NCBI GenBank assembly: GCA_030673965.1 | Contig: JAUTCN010000006.1 | Coordinates: 43,680 to 107,679, forward strand | Length of the DNA: 64,000 nucleotides | From: Fusobacterium sp. JB019 | GTDB lineage: Bacteria; Fusobacteriota; Fusobacteriia; Fusobacteriales; Fusobacteriaceae | Direction: 5' to 3' | Shown: positions 17,770-25,899 of the stretch, piece after piece | Layout of the letters: every line of letters begins with the position of its first letter | Position numbering within the stretch: position 1 is the first letter of the stretch | The notes under the pieces: model-generated | The model's database searches: none | Seen by the model: only the letters and a program-made list of their open reading frames with translations | What the model was told of the DNA's origin: nothing | Position numbers and translations under genes: made by a program

Positions 17770-18564
17770 ATGGAGATATCAGTTATAATTTCAACATACA
17801 ATAAATATGATTATTTGTATTGTGTGTTAAAATCACTTGGAACTCAAACATTTAAAAAATTTGAAGTTATCATAGCTGAGGATTGCGAAAAACAAGAAAT
17901 GTTAGAAAAATTAAAAGAGTGGAGAAAAGAGTTTAATTTTCCTATAGAACATGTTTTTCAAGAGGATAAAGGTTTTAGAAAGTGTAAGATTTTAAATGAA
18001 GCTCTTAAACAATCTAAAGGTAAGTATATATTAGTTGTAGATGGGGATTGCATAGTTCATAAAAAATATTTAGAGAATTATTATAGGTATTTTAAAAAAG
18101 GTTATGAAGTTATATTTGGAAGAAGATGTGAAATGAGCAAAGAATTAAGTGAAAAGATTCTTGAAAATAAAGGGGATTATAAAATAACAATAGGAAAATT
18201 AAGACATCCCTATAGTAAAGCATGGACAGAATGTGTGTATTTACCGGTAGCAACCAAGTTAAAGAAAAGAAAATTAAGACTTCTTGGATCGAATATGGGC
18301 TTTACTAAAGATATAATTTTAAGAATAAATGGGTTTAATGAAGATTTTGAGTCTCCAGGTATAGGAGAGGATAGTGATTTGCAATGGAGATTTGAAGCTG
18401 TTAATGCAAAATATATAGGTCTTAAAAATACAGTGTTACAATATCATTTATGGCATAAAAGAAATTATGGATTTAAAGGTCCTGATGGATGGGAAATATT
18501 TAGAAAAACTTTAAAAAATAATGAATATTATACAAAAAATGGGATTAATAAATATTGGAGGTAG
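17770..18564 (+). CDS. Glycosyltransferase family 2
   Basis: This 264-residue GT-A enzyme starts 'MEISVIISTYNKYDYLYCVL'. It has a metal-binding 'VVDGDCIV' (DxD), an N-terminal 'EDKGFRKCKILNEAL' segment, and the C-terminal 'GEDSDLQWRFEAV' helix typical of GT2 enzymes with the galactosyltransferase-like (Glyco_transf_7C) domain. No membrane segments are seen, so it acts at the inner face of the membrane on a lipid-linked or core acceptor. The ribosome binding site GGGGG lies in the last codons of the preceding kinase gene, so the two are translationally linked. Donor and linkage are unknown. It is a distant relative of the two GT2 genes at 35948 and 45244. Confidence 0.85.
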   Translation: MEISVIISTYNKYDYLYCVLKSLGTQTFKKFEVIIAEDCEKQEMLEKLKEWRKEFNFPIEHVFQEDKGFRKCKILNEALKQSKGKYILVVDGDCIVHKKYLENYYRYFKKGYEVIFGRRCEMSKELSEKILENKGDYKITIGKLRHPYSKAWTECVYLPVATKLKKRKLRLLGSNMGFTKDIILRINGFNEDFESPGIGEDSDLQWRFEAVNAKYIGLKNTVLQYHLWHKRNYGFKGPDGWEIFRKTLKNNEYYTKNGINKYWR

Positions 18565-18566
18565 TT

Positions 18567-19298
18567 ATGAAAACAGCAGTAATACTTGTAGCAGGAATGG
18601 GAACTAGATTAAATGATATTACTAAAGGAGAATTTCCGAAACCTTTTTTACAAATAAATGAGAAACCGTTAATAGAAAGATCTATTGAAAATTTAAATTT
18701 TTTTGGTGTTGAAAGAATTATTTTAGTAACAGGGCATTTGAAAGAATTTTTTGAAATTTTAAGTGAAAAATATGACGGTATTGAAATTATTGAAAATAGT
18801 GATTATTCAAACACTAGTAGTATGGGAAGCTTCTATGTTACAAAAGATTTAATAAAAGATGAAGATGAAATTCTACTTTTAGAAGGAGATTTAATTTATG
18901 AAAGAAAAGCTATTGAAATTTTAATTAATTCTAAAAAAAAGGATGCTATATTATTAACAGAGGATAAACAAATGTCAGATGATTATTATTTTGAAATAAA
19001 TAATGATAGTATAGGAAAACTTACTTCTAATCTAAATGAAATTAGTGGAGAATATGGCGAAATGACAGGGTTACAAAAGCTTTCAAATTCTTTATTTATG
19101 AAAATGTTTGAAACTTATGAAAAATTAAATAATAGTAAATTAGCCTATGAAAGTTGTTTAGCTGAAATTGCTAAAACAAGAAAAATATCCTATGAAAAAG
19201 GAAATGGAATTTTATGGTCAGAGATAGATAATGAATATCAATTAAAGAGAGTAATGAAAAAGATTTATCCAAAACTTGTAGAAAAAGGAGAATATTAA
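18567..19298 (+). CDS. LicC/PntC-like CTP:phosphocholine or 2-aminoethylphosphonate cytidylyltransferase
   Basis: This nucleotidyltransferase activates a small phospho- or phosphono-compound with CTP. The N-terminal signature 'LVAGMGTRLNDITKGEFPKP' is followed by 'LLEGDLIY' (metal Asp). The C-terminal half ('EYGEMTGLQKLS', 'ILWSEIDNEYQLKR') resembles the LicC/PntC group more than sugar-1-phosphate enzymes. PntC makes CMP-2-aminoethylphosphonate; LicC makes CDP-choline. The neighbours (an AEP-type importer and a LicD domain, with no certain choline kinase) favour PntC, by inference. The ATG at 18567 has GGAGG about 5 bases upstream; an in-frame TTG 12 bases earlier has no ribosome binding site. 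Length (244 residues) is normal for a stand-alone enzyme. Confidence 0.75.
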   Translation: MKTAVILVAGMGTRLNDITKGEFPKPFLQINEKPLIERSIENLNFFGVERIILVTGHLKEFFEILSEKYDGIEIIENSDYSNTSSMGSFYVTKDLIKDEDEILLLEGDLIYERKAIEILINSKKKDAILLTEDKQMSDDYYFEINNDSIGKLTSNLNEISGEYGEMTGLQKLSNSLFMKMFETYEKLNNSKLAYESCLAEIAKTRKISYEKGNGILWSEIDNEYQLKRVMKKIYPKLVEKGEY

Positions 19299-19302
19299 TA
19301 AT

Positions 19303-20322
19303 ATGAAAAAAATTATAAAAATTATTTTATTAGCATCTTTTGTTTTAATTTTAGGGGCTTGTGGTAAAAAAGAAGTTAAAAAAAGTTTAACAGTTTATTC
19401 TGGATTAGAGGAAGAATACTTAGGAAACTATGTAGAAATATTTAAGAAAGATTTTCCAGATATAGAGTTAAATATAGTAAGAGATTCACAAGGAGCAATT
19501 GCAGCTAAATTAATTGCAGAAGGAAAGAATCCTCAAGCAGATATATTATGGGGGATGGCAAGTATCAATTTAATTCAATTAGCTAATAATAAAAGTTTGT
19601 ATGAAATAGATTCTAAATTACTTGAAAATATAGATTCTAAATTTATAGACAAAATAAATTTAAAACCTTATTGGGTTGGAATGACTGCTTGGACTTCAGC
19701 ATTAACAATCAATAAGTATGAAATTGAAAAAAGAAATATTAAGGTTCCTGAATCTTATAAAGAATTATTAAATTCTAAATTTAATAAAGAAATAGTGATG
19801 CCAAATCCAGCATCATCTGGAACTGGGTATTTAACAATTTTAGGATGGATAGCTACAATGGGAGAAAAACAAGCTTGGGAATATATGGATGCTCTTAATA
19901 AAAATATAAATCAGTATACTCATTCAGGTAGTGCTCCTGTTAAAATGACTATGCAAGGTGAACAATTAATAGGAATAGGAATGGATAGTGAAAGTTTTAG
20001 ACTTGGTAAAATGAATCATTCTATAATAACAGTATTACCAGATGAAGGTTACGGTTGGGATATGGAAGGAATTGCATTAGTTAATAAACAAAATATAAAA
20101 CCAGAGGCAATAGAATTTATTAAATGGGCAATTTCAAAAAAAATGATGGAGGAATATTCCAAAAATATAGGATTAGTTTCATATAAAGGAGTTCATACAA
20201 AACTTGATGGATATCCTGTTGATTTTGAAGAAAAGTTAGCAAAAATAGATTTTAAATGGGCTGCTGAAAATAGAGATAGAATTCTTAAAGAATGGGAAAA
20301 AAGATATGGAAAAGGTGAATAG
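19303..20322 (+). CDS. ABC transporter substrate-binding lipoprotein, 2-aminoethylphosphonate type (PhnS-like)
   Basis: A lipoprotein signal ends in the lipobox L-G-A-C20, so the protein is anchored in the periplasm. The body matches the AfuA/phnS2 group of extracellular solute-binding proteins: 'NPQADILWGMAS', 'VMPNPASSGTGYLTIL', 'NQYTHSGSAPVKMTMQGE', 'GYGWDMEGIAL' and the ending 'WAAENRDRILKEWEKRYG'. The anion-binding SSGTG and SGSAP loops are intact. This group includes both ferric-iron binders and putative AEP binders. The Gly-Trp-Asp segment and C-terminal ending, plus the cytidylyltransferase and LicD neighbours, favour a phosphonate. It starts 4 bases after the cytidylyltransferase and ends 2 bases before the ATPase gene. 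Confidence 0.75.
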   Translation: MKKIIKIILLASFVLILGACGKKEVKKSLTVYSGLEEEYLGNYVEIFKKDFPDIELNIVRDSQGAIAAKLIAEGKNPQADILWGMASINLIQLANNKSLYEIDSKLLENIDSKFIDKINLKPYWVGMTAWTSALTINKYEIEKRNIKVPESYKELLNSKFNKEIVMPNPASSGTGYLTILGWIATMGEKQAWEYMDALNKNINQYTHSGSAPVKMTMQGEQLIGIGMDSESFRLGKMNHSIITVLPDEGYGWDMEGIALVNKQNIKPEAIEFIKWAISKKMMEEYSKNIGLVSYKGVHTKLDGYPVDFEEKLAKIDFKWAAENRDRILKEWEKRYGKGE

Positions 20323-20324
20323 CC

Positions 20325-21287
20325 ATGAATTATTTAGAATTAAAAGATATTAGAAAGAGATATGGAAAGATAGATGTTTTAAAAGGAATTAATTTAAAAA
20401 TTAAGAAAGGTGAGTTTATTTGTTTTCTTGGGCCTTCTGGTTGCGGGAAAACAACTCTTTTAAGAATTATTGCAGGACTTGAAAAATTAAACTCAGGTAT
20501 AATTTATGTTAATGGAGAGAAAATTAATGATTTAGCTCCAGGAAAAAGAAATCTAAGTATGGTTTTTCAAAGTTATGCTTTGTTTCCTAATATGACAGTT
20601 TTTGAGAATATCGAGTATGGATTACGAAAAAAGATAAAAGATAGAAAAGAAAGATATGAAAAAATAAATAAAATATTGGATTTAGTAGGACTTTTAGAAA
20701 CTTCAGCTAAATATCCTGATGAAATGAGTGGTGGACAACAACAAAGAGTTTCTCTTGCAAGAGCAATAGCTTTAGAACCAAAGATACTACTTCTTGATGA
20801 ACCATTATCTGCACTTGATGCAAAAGTAAGAGAAAATTTAAGAAAAGAAATTAAAGATATACAAAAGAAACTTGGGATAACTACTATTATGGTTACTCAT
20901 GATCAGGAAGAAGCTCTTACAATGGGAGATAGGATAGCTGTTATTAATGGTGGGGAAATAGTTCAATTTGATGTTCCAGAAAAGATATATAATAATCCTA
21001 AAGATATTTTTGTTGCAGACTTTATAGGAAAAATAAATTTTATTACAAAAGGTGAGGATGTTTTTGCCATAAGACCTGAAAATATTAAGTTTTCTTTAGA
21101 AAAAAAGCAAACTAATTATGAGTCTGTATTAAGGAATATTGAATTTAGAGGTTCTTTTTATAGATTAACGACTAGTTTATTTGAAGAGGAAGTATTAATA
21201 GATATTCCACCAAAAGAAAAAGAGAAATTAAATCTAAAATTAGAAGATAAATTATATATCACTTTGCCTAAAAAGGATTTGATTTAA
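20325..21287 (+). CDS. ABC transporter ATP-binding protein (PhnT-like)
   Basis: This importer ATPase of 320 residues carries every required motif: Walker A G36-PSGCGKTT, Q-loop 'VFQSYALF', signature S135-GGQQQR, Walker B 'ILLLDEP' with D158, D-loop SALD and the switch histidine in 'MVTHDQEEA'. A roughly 80-residue C-terminal extension resembles a TOBE regulatory domain, as in the AfuC/PotA/PhnT class. It sits between the binding protein and the permease with gaps of 2 and 1 bases, so the three form one importer operon. The phosphonate substrate is inferred from the neighbours, not from this subunit. Confidence 0.85.
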   Translation: MNYLELKDIRKRYGKIDVLKGINLKIKKGEFICFLGPSGCGKTTLLRIIAGLEKLNSGIIYVNGEKINDLAPGKRNLSMVFQSYALFPNMTVFENIEYGLRKKIKDRKERYEKINKILDLVGLLETSAKYPDEMSGGQQQRVSLARAIALEPKILLLDEPLSALDAKVRENLRKEIKDIQKKLGITTIMVTHDQEEALTMGDRIAVINGGEIVQFDVPEKIYNNPKDIFVADFIGKINFITKGEDVFAIRPENIKFSLEKKQTNYESVLRNIEFRGSFYRLTTSLFEEEVLIDIPPKEKEKLNLKLEDKLYITLPKKDLI

Positions 21288-21288
21288 T

Positions 21289-23520
21289 ATGAATAATTTT
21301 AAAAATAAATTTTTTAAATTGTTTTGTTCATGCGGAATAATAATATTTTTTAGTTGTTCTGTTCTTTTACCTTTAATGACTTTATTTATAAAAGCTTTTA
21401 AAAATGATAACGGGAAATTTATAGGAATAAATAATTTTATAGAGTATTTAAAAAATCCAGTTACATTTTCATCGATTACAAATAGTTTAAAAGTGTCAAT
21501 AACAGTTACGCTAATTGCGGTTGTTTTAGCGTTTTTGTTTTCTTATAGTATAAATAGAACAAATCTAAAAGGTAAATTAATTTTTAAAAGTATTGCATTA
21601 TTGCCTCTTTTTATGCCTACTATGACACATGGTATTTCTCTTATTTATCTTTTTGGAAGACAAGGAATAATAACTAAAAAGTTAGGGATCAGCTTACCTA
21701 TATATGGATTTTTAGGAATAGTTATAGCAGAAATAATATTTGTTTTCCCTGTTTTATTTTTTATGCTTCTTCTTGCCTTTGATTCAGAAGATTATAGGAA
21801 ATATGAAGTTGCTAATATTATGGGGATAGGTAAAATTAAACAGTTTTTTACTATAACGCTTCCAAATATTAAGTATTCGTTAATGTCTTGTTTATTTGCA
21901 GGTTTTACATTAAGTTTTTCTGACTTTGGAGCTCCTAAAGTAATTGGTGGAAATTTTAATGTTCTTTCAACTGATATTTTTAAACAAGTAATAGGACAAC
22001 AAAATTTTTCTATGGGAGCTACGATTGGAATTATTTTAATTATTCCAGCCCTTTTAACATTTATTATTGATGTTTTAATAAAAACTAAATCTTCCATAGT
22101 TGATTCAAATGCAAGTAAATATAGGATTAATGAGAATAAAATAAGAGATTTATTTTTTAGTAGTTATACAGTATTAATAAGTTTATTCATATTAATACTA
22201 TTTGGAGTTGTAATTATAGCTTCTTTAGTAACACAATGGCCTTATGATATGAGTATTTCTTTAAATTCTTATTCATTTAGTGTAATGGGAGAAAGTATTT
22301 GGTTAATATTTAATAACTCTATTTACGTTTCTTTTTTGTCAGCATTATTTGGAACGATTATTTGTTTTTTTACAGCTTATTTAGTTGAAAGAGAAAAAAA
22401 CTTTAAGTCTATAAGAAAATTAGGATATTTTCTTTCAATAATACCTAATGCTTTGCCAGGATTAACAATTGGTTTAGCTTATATTTTCTTTTTTAATAGT
22501 CAAGATAATTTACTAAATTTTTTATATGGAAGCTTTGGGATAATAATGATAGCTAATATAGTTCATTTTTTCTCAACGCCTTTTCTTACAATAACATCTA
22601 GATTAAAAAAATTAGATAATGAGTATGAAACAATTTCAAATATTATGGGAGTATCGTGGTTTAGAACTATTTTTAAAGTAATTATACCGTTATCTTTAGA
22701 TTCAATATTAGAAAGTTTTTCCTATTATTTTATAAATTCTATGATAACTATATCTGCTGTAATATTTTTATATACATCTAAAACAAGATTAGTTTCTATA
22801 ATGATGATTTATAAAAACGATTCTGGTGATATTGGAATAGCAGCAGCAATAGCTGTTATGATAGTTATAACAAATATTATATTTAAAGTTTCTTTTGATG
22901 TATTAATTAAATATATTCGTAGAAGAAATTATTATAAAAAAAGAAAAGATAAAATGGAAAAAGAAATTAAGGGAGAAAAACTTTTAGAAATAGGAAAAGA
23001 AATTTTAATTGTTTTAAATGAAATTTCAAGTGAAAATAATGTTAAATATTGGCTAGAATTTGGAACTTTACTTGGTAAAATAAGAGAGAATAATTTTATA
23101 GATTATGATGTTAACTTTAATATTGGAATAATGCAAGAAGAATTAAACCCTAATTTTATAATAGAACTTGAAAAAAATAAATTTAAAAGAATAGACTCTT
23201 TAAGTTTAGATGGAAAGCTAAAGTATTTAAAATATATTTTTAAAGAAATAGAAATAGAAATATTTTTATTTGAAAGGAATAATAATAAAGTTATTTGTTA
23301 CTCACCAAGTAAAAATAAAGATGAGATTGTTTATAATGTTTTATCAGATACAACATTAAGGGAAGTTAATTTTATGGGTGTCAATACAAGGATTCCAAGG
23401 AATTCTATAAAAAGATTAATTGAGATATATGGACATAACTATAATATTCCAAATGCTAACTGGTCTGATGAGATGAGCCCTAGTAGAAGAGTGAAATGTA
23501 TTAAAAAAATAAAAGATTGA
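21289..23520 (+). CDS. Fused ABC permease (PhnU-like) plus C-terminal LicD-type transferase domain
   Basis: Residues 1 to about 550 are a duplicated binding-protein-dependent permease, with EAA loops near residues 173 ('NIMGIGKIKQFFTITLP') and 447 ('NIMGVSWFRTIFKVIIP') and about a dozen hydrophobic segments. This is the usual two-in-one architecture of the AEP and ferric permeases. The frame then runs through a basic linker into about 185 residues of LicD family: Y587-WLEFGTLLGKIRENNFI, a metal-site segment at 605-613, and near the end 'YNIPNANWS'. LicD enzymes move phosphocholine or similar groups from CDP/CMP carriers to glycans. The metal segment reads DYDVNFNIG where LicD usually has WDDDIDIG, so Asp is replaced by Asn at 609 and 611. 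An internal Met at residue 556 lacks a Shine-Dalgarno site, so a separate LicD product is unlikely. Confidence 0.8.
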   Translation: MNNFKNKFFKLFCSCGIIIFFSCSVLLPLMTLFIKAFKNDNGKFIGINNFIEYLKNPVTFSSITNSLKVSITVTLIAVVLAFLFSYSINRTNLKGKLIFKSIALLPLFMPTMTHGISLIYLFGRQGIITKKLGISLPIYGFLGIVIAEIIFVFPVLFFMLLLAFDSEDYRKYEVANIMGIGKIKQFFTITLPNIKYSLMSCLFAGFTLSFSDFGAPKVIGGNFNVLSTDIFKQVIGQQNFSMGATIGIILIIPALLTFIIDVLIKTKSSIVDSNASKYRINENKIRDLFFSSYTVLISLFILILFGVVIIASLVTQWPYDMSISLNSYSFSVMGESIWLIFNNSIYVSFLSALFGTIICFFTAYLVEREKNFKSIRKLGYFLSIIPNALPGLTIGLAYIFFFNSQDNLLNFLYGSFGIIMIANIVHFFSTPFLTITSRLKKLDNEYETISNIMGVSWFRTIFKVIIPLSLDSILESFSYYFINSMITISAVIFLYTSKTRLVSIMMIYKNDSGDIGIAAAIAVMIVITNIIFKVSFDVLIKYIRRRNYYKKRKDKMEKEIKGEKLLEIGKEILIVLNEISSENNVKYWLEFGTLLGKIRENNFIDYDVNFNIGIMQEELNPNFIIELEKNKFKRIDSLSLDGKLKYLKYIFKEIEIEIFLFERNNNKVICYSPSKNKDEIVYNVLSDTTLREVNFMGVNTRIPRNSIKRLIEIYGHNYNIPNANWSDEMSPSRRVKCIKKIKD

Positions 23521-23530
23521 AAGGAATTAT

Positions 23531-24523
23531 ATGCTAAATAATTTTGAAAAATATAAAAATATAGAGTCAGTACTTATGTGTGGAGAAGTGAAAAATAAGA
23601 AAAAACCTATATTTTCTGTAGTTATACCAACATATAATAGAAAAAAATTATTGCAAGAAACATTAGAAAGTGTTTTAAAACAAAATATAGATGTTGATTA
23701 TGAAATTATAATTGTTGATAATAATGATGATTTTAAAAATTTAGAAGTTTTAAAAATAATAAAATCATATAAGAATAGAAAAATTTTTTATTATAAAAAC
23801 AAAAAAAATATAGGAGCTACAGGGAATTGGAATAGATGTATAGAATTGTCTACGGCAGAATGGATAATTATGATTCATGACGATGATATCATGCTTAATA
23901 ATGCTTTGAATGAGATAAAAAAAATAAAAGATAAGTATGAATGCGATTTAATTCATTTTCAACATATAACAAAAGATTTTATTAATAATAAGATAAAAAA
24001 TCCAACAAATGGAAAACAAACTGTTGAAAAGATAAAGTTAGAAAGATTTTTATGCGGTCCTCAAATTTTAGCACCAGTATCAACAGCATTTAGGAAAAGT
24101 TGTGCTATTGATATAGGAGGGTTTAATAATGATTATCTTCCAAGTATAGATTATGAATTTTGGGTAAGATATATAAGTAAGTATAAAGGATTATATATTA
24201 AAAATAATCCAATAGCAATATATAGGTTAGAAGATAATGATAGTTTAAAAAAATCTACAATAATAGGCGTAATACTTAGTGATTATAAAATTTTAAAGAA
24301 ATTAGAGAATAAATATAAAGTTCAGTATAAGCTTTCGAAATATGATTTACTTTGGAGAATTTATAAAAAGAAAAAATTAAACAAGGAAGAAAAAAAACAA
24401 ATTATGAAAAAATTAGAATACACAAGACAAGATTTAATAATTGCTTTTTTATTGAGAAAAACGAGAGTAATACAATTTTGGAATATTAGAAATAAAATAA
24501 AAACAGAATATTTAGAAAATTAA
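23531..24523 (+). CDS. Glycosyltransferase family 2
   Basis: This is a 330-residue GT-A transferase. It has 'FSVVIPTYNRKKLLQETLESVL' at the N-terminus (residues about 29-50), the metal site 'MIHDDDIM', and an acceptor-side 'DYEFWVRYI'. A short N-terminal extension precedes the domain. The C-terminal 70 residues are Lys-rich and probably contact the membrane. It follows the permease-LicD gene by 10 bases with AAAGGAA as ribosome binding site, and precedes the CDP-dideoxy sugar genes by 14 bases. It could transfer the sugar made by that pathway, but the donor cannot be read from sequence. Confidence 0.85.
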   Translation: MLNNFEKYKNIESVLMCGEVKNKKKPIFSVVIPTYNRKKLLQETLESVLKQNIDVDYEIIIVDNNDDFKNLEVLKIIKSYKNRKIFYYKNKKNIGATGNWNRCIELSTAEWIIMIHDDDIMLNNALNEIKKIKDKYECDLIHFQHITKDFINNKIKNPTNGKQTVEKIKLERFLCGPQILAPVSTAFRKSCAIDIGGFNNDYLPSIDYEFWVRYISKYKGLYIKNNPIAIYRLEDNDSLKKSTIIGVILSDYKILKKLENKYKVQYKLSKYDLLWRIYKKKKLNKEEKKQIMKKLEYTRQDLIIAFLLRKTRVIQFWNIRNKIKTEYLEN

Positions 24524-24537
24524 AATAGGAGAGTAAA

Positions 24538-25878
24538 ATGAAAAAATTAGAAAATTTAAGACAAGAAATACTTGAAAAAACTAAGGAATATTATGAAATA
24601 AAATACGGAGAAAAAAAAGAATTTATTGGTGGAGATACTTATGTTAACTATGGAGGAAGATATTTTGATGAAAAAGAAATGGTTAATTTAGTTGATTCTT
24701 CTTTAGAATTTTGGCTTACTTCGGGGCATTGGGTAAAAGAGTTTGAAAATAAGTTTTCAAAATATATGAATGTTAAATTTACTTCTTTAACAAATTCAGG
24801 ATCTTCAGCGAATCTTCTTGCATTTATGGCATTAACTGCTAATGAATTAGGAGAAAGAAGAATAAAAAGAGGAGATGAAGTTATAACAGTTGCAGCAGGA
24901 TTTCCAACAACAGTAACTCCTGTAATACAATATGGTGCTATACCAGTATTTGTAGATGTAACAGTTCCAGAATATAATATTGATGTAAATATGTTGGAAA
25001 AAGCTTTAAGTGAAAAAACAAAGGCAGTAATGATTGCTCATAGTTTAGGAAATCCTTTTAACCTTCAAGGAGTAAAAGAATTTTGTGATAAACATAATCT
25101 ATGGCTAGTGGAAGATAACTGCGATGCTCTTGGTTCAGAATATTTTATAGACGGAGAATGGAAAAAAACAGGAACAATAGGAGATATTGGAACTTCAAGT
25201 TTCTATCCACCTCATCATATGACAATGGGAGAAGGGGGAGCAGTTTATACTGATAACCAATTACTTCATAGATTGATAAATTCTTTTAGAGATTGGGGAA
25301 GAGATTGTTGGTGTGAAAGTGGAGTTGATAATACTTGTGGATGTAGATTTACAAAACAATATGGGGAACTTCCTCTAGGTTATGATCATAAGTATGTATA
25401 TTCACATTTTGGATATAATTTAAAAGTTACAGATATGCAAGCATCTATAGGAGTAGCTCAACTAGAAAAGCTACCTTACATAGTTGAAAAGAGAAGAGAA
25501 AATTGGAAGAAATTGCATGAAGGTTTAAAAGGATTAGAAGATAAACTAATATTACCTACTCTTGAAAAAAATTCTAATCCAAGTTGGTTTGGATTCCTTA
25601 TTTCAGTAAAAGAAGATAGTGGAAAATCAAGAATAGAACTTGCTAAATTTTTAGAAGCAAATAAGATTCAAACTAGAAATTTATTTGCTGGAAATTTAAT
25701 AAAACATCCTGCTTTTGATGAAATGAGAGAAAAACAAGAGGGATATAGAGTTGTTGGAGAACTAAAAAATACAGACTTTATAATGAATAATACTTTGTGG
25801 ATAGGTGTTTATCCAGGGATGACAGATGAGATGTTAAACTTTATGATAGAAAAAATTAGAGAGTATATTTTAAAATAA
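24538..25878 (+). CDS. rfbH: CDP-4-keto-6-deoxyglucose-3-dehydrase (E1, RfbH/DdhC)
   Basis: This 446-residue PLP/PMP enzyme of the DegT fold removes the 3-hydroxyl of CDP-4-keto-6-deoxyglucose. Two landmarks identify it. The usual PLP-lysine position is histidine (FYPPH226-H227MTMGEGG), the hallmark of E1. A cysteine-rich segment (RDCWCESG then NTCGCRF) supplies the family's [2Fe-2S] ligands. The domain order and length match RfbH/DdhC. E1 needs a ferredoxin-type reductase (E3; RfbI/DdhD/AscD) to complete deoxygenation, and no such gene is in this window. It heads a five-gene block whose order resembles the Yersinia ddh-yer cluster. The start ATG follows AGGAGA. Confidence 0.92.
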   Translation: MKKLENLRQEILEKTKEYYEIKYGEKKEFIGGDTYVNYGGRYFDEKEMVNLVDSSLEFWLTSGHWVKEFENKFSKYMNVKFTSLTNSGSSANLLAFMALTANELGERRIKRGDEVITVAAGFPTTVTPVIQYGAIPVFVDVTVPEYNIDVNMLEKALSEKTKAVMIAHSLGNPFNLQGVKEFCDKHNLWLVEDNCDALGSEYFIDGEWKKTGTIGDIGTSSFYPPHHMTMGEGGAVYTDNQLLHRLINSFRDWGRDCWCESGVDNTCGCRFTKQYGELPLGYDHKYVYSHFGYNLKVTDMQASIGVAQLEKLPYIVEKRRENWKKLHEGLKGLEDKLILPTLEKNSNPSWFGFLISVKEDSGKSRIELAKFLEANKIQTRNLFAGNLIKHPAFDEMREKQEGYRVVGELKNTDFIMNNTLWIGVYPGMTDEMLNFMIEKIREYILK

Positions 25879-25899
25879 GGAAAACTAAGGGGTGAAAAT

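Noticed and set aside
19303..23520. Ferric iron (AfuABC/FbpABC) importer
   Set aside because: Same superfamily, but the binding protein's GYGWDMEG block and C-terminal ending, together with the LicC/PntC-like enzyme and fused LicD domain, fit the phosphonate type better. Iron remains possible at low probability.
22954..23520. Separate licD gene starting at the internal ATG 22954
   Set aside because: It is in frame with the permease with no intervening stop, and no Shine-Dalgarno sequence lies upstream, so a single fused product is the simpler reading.
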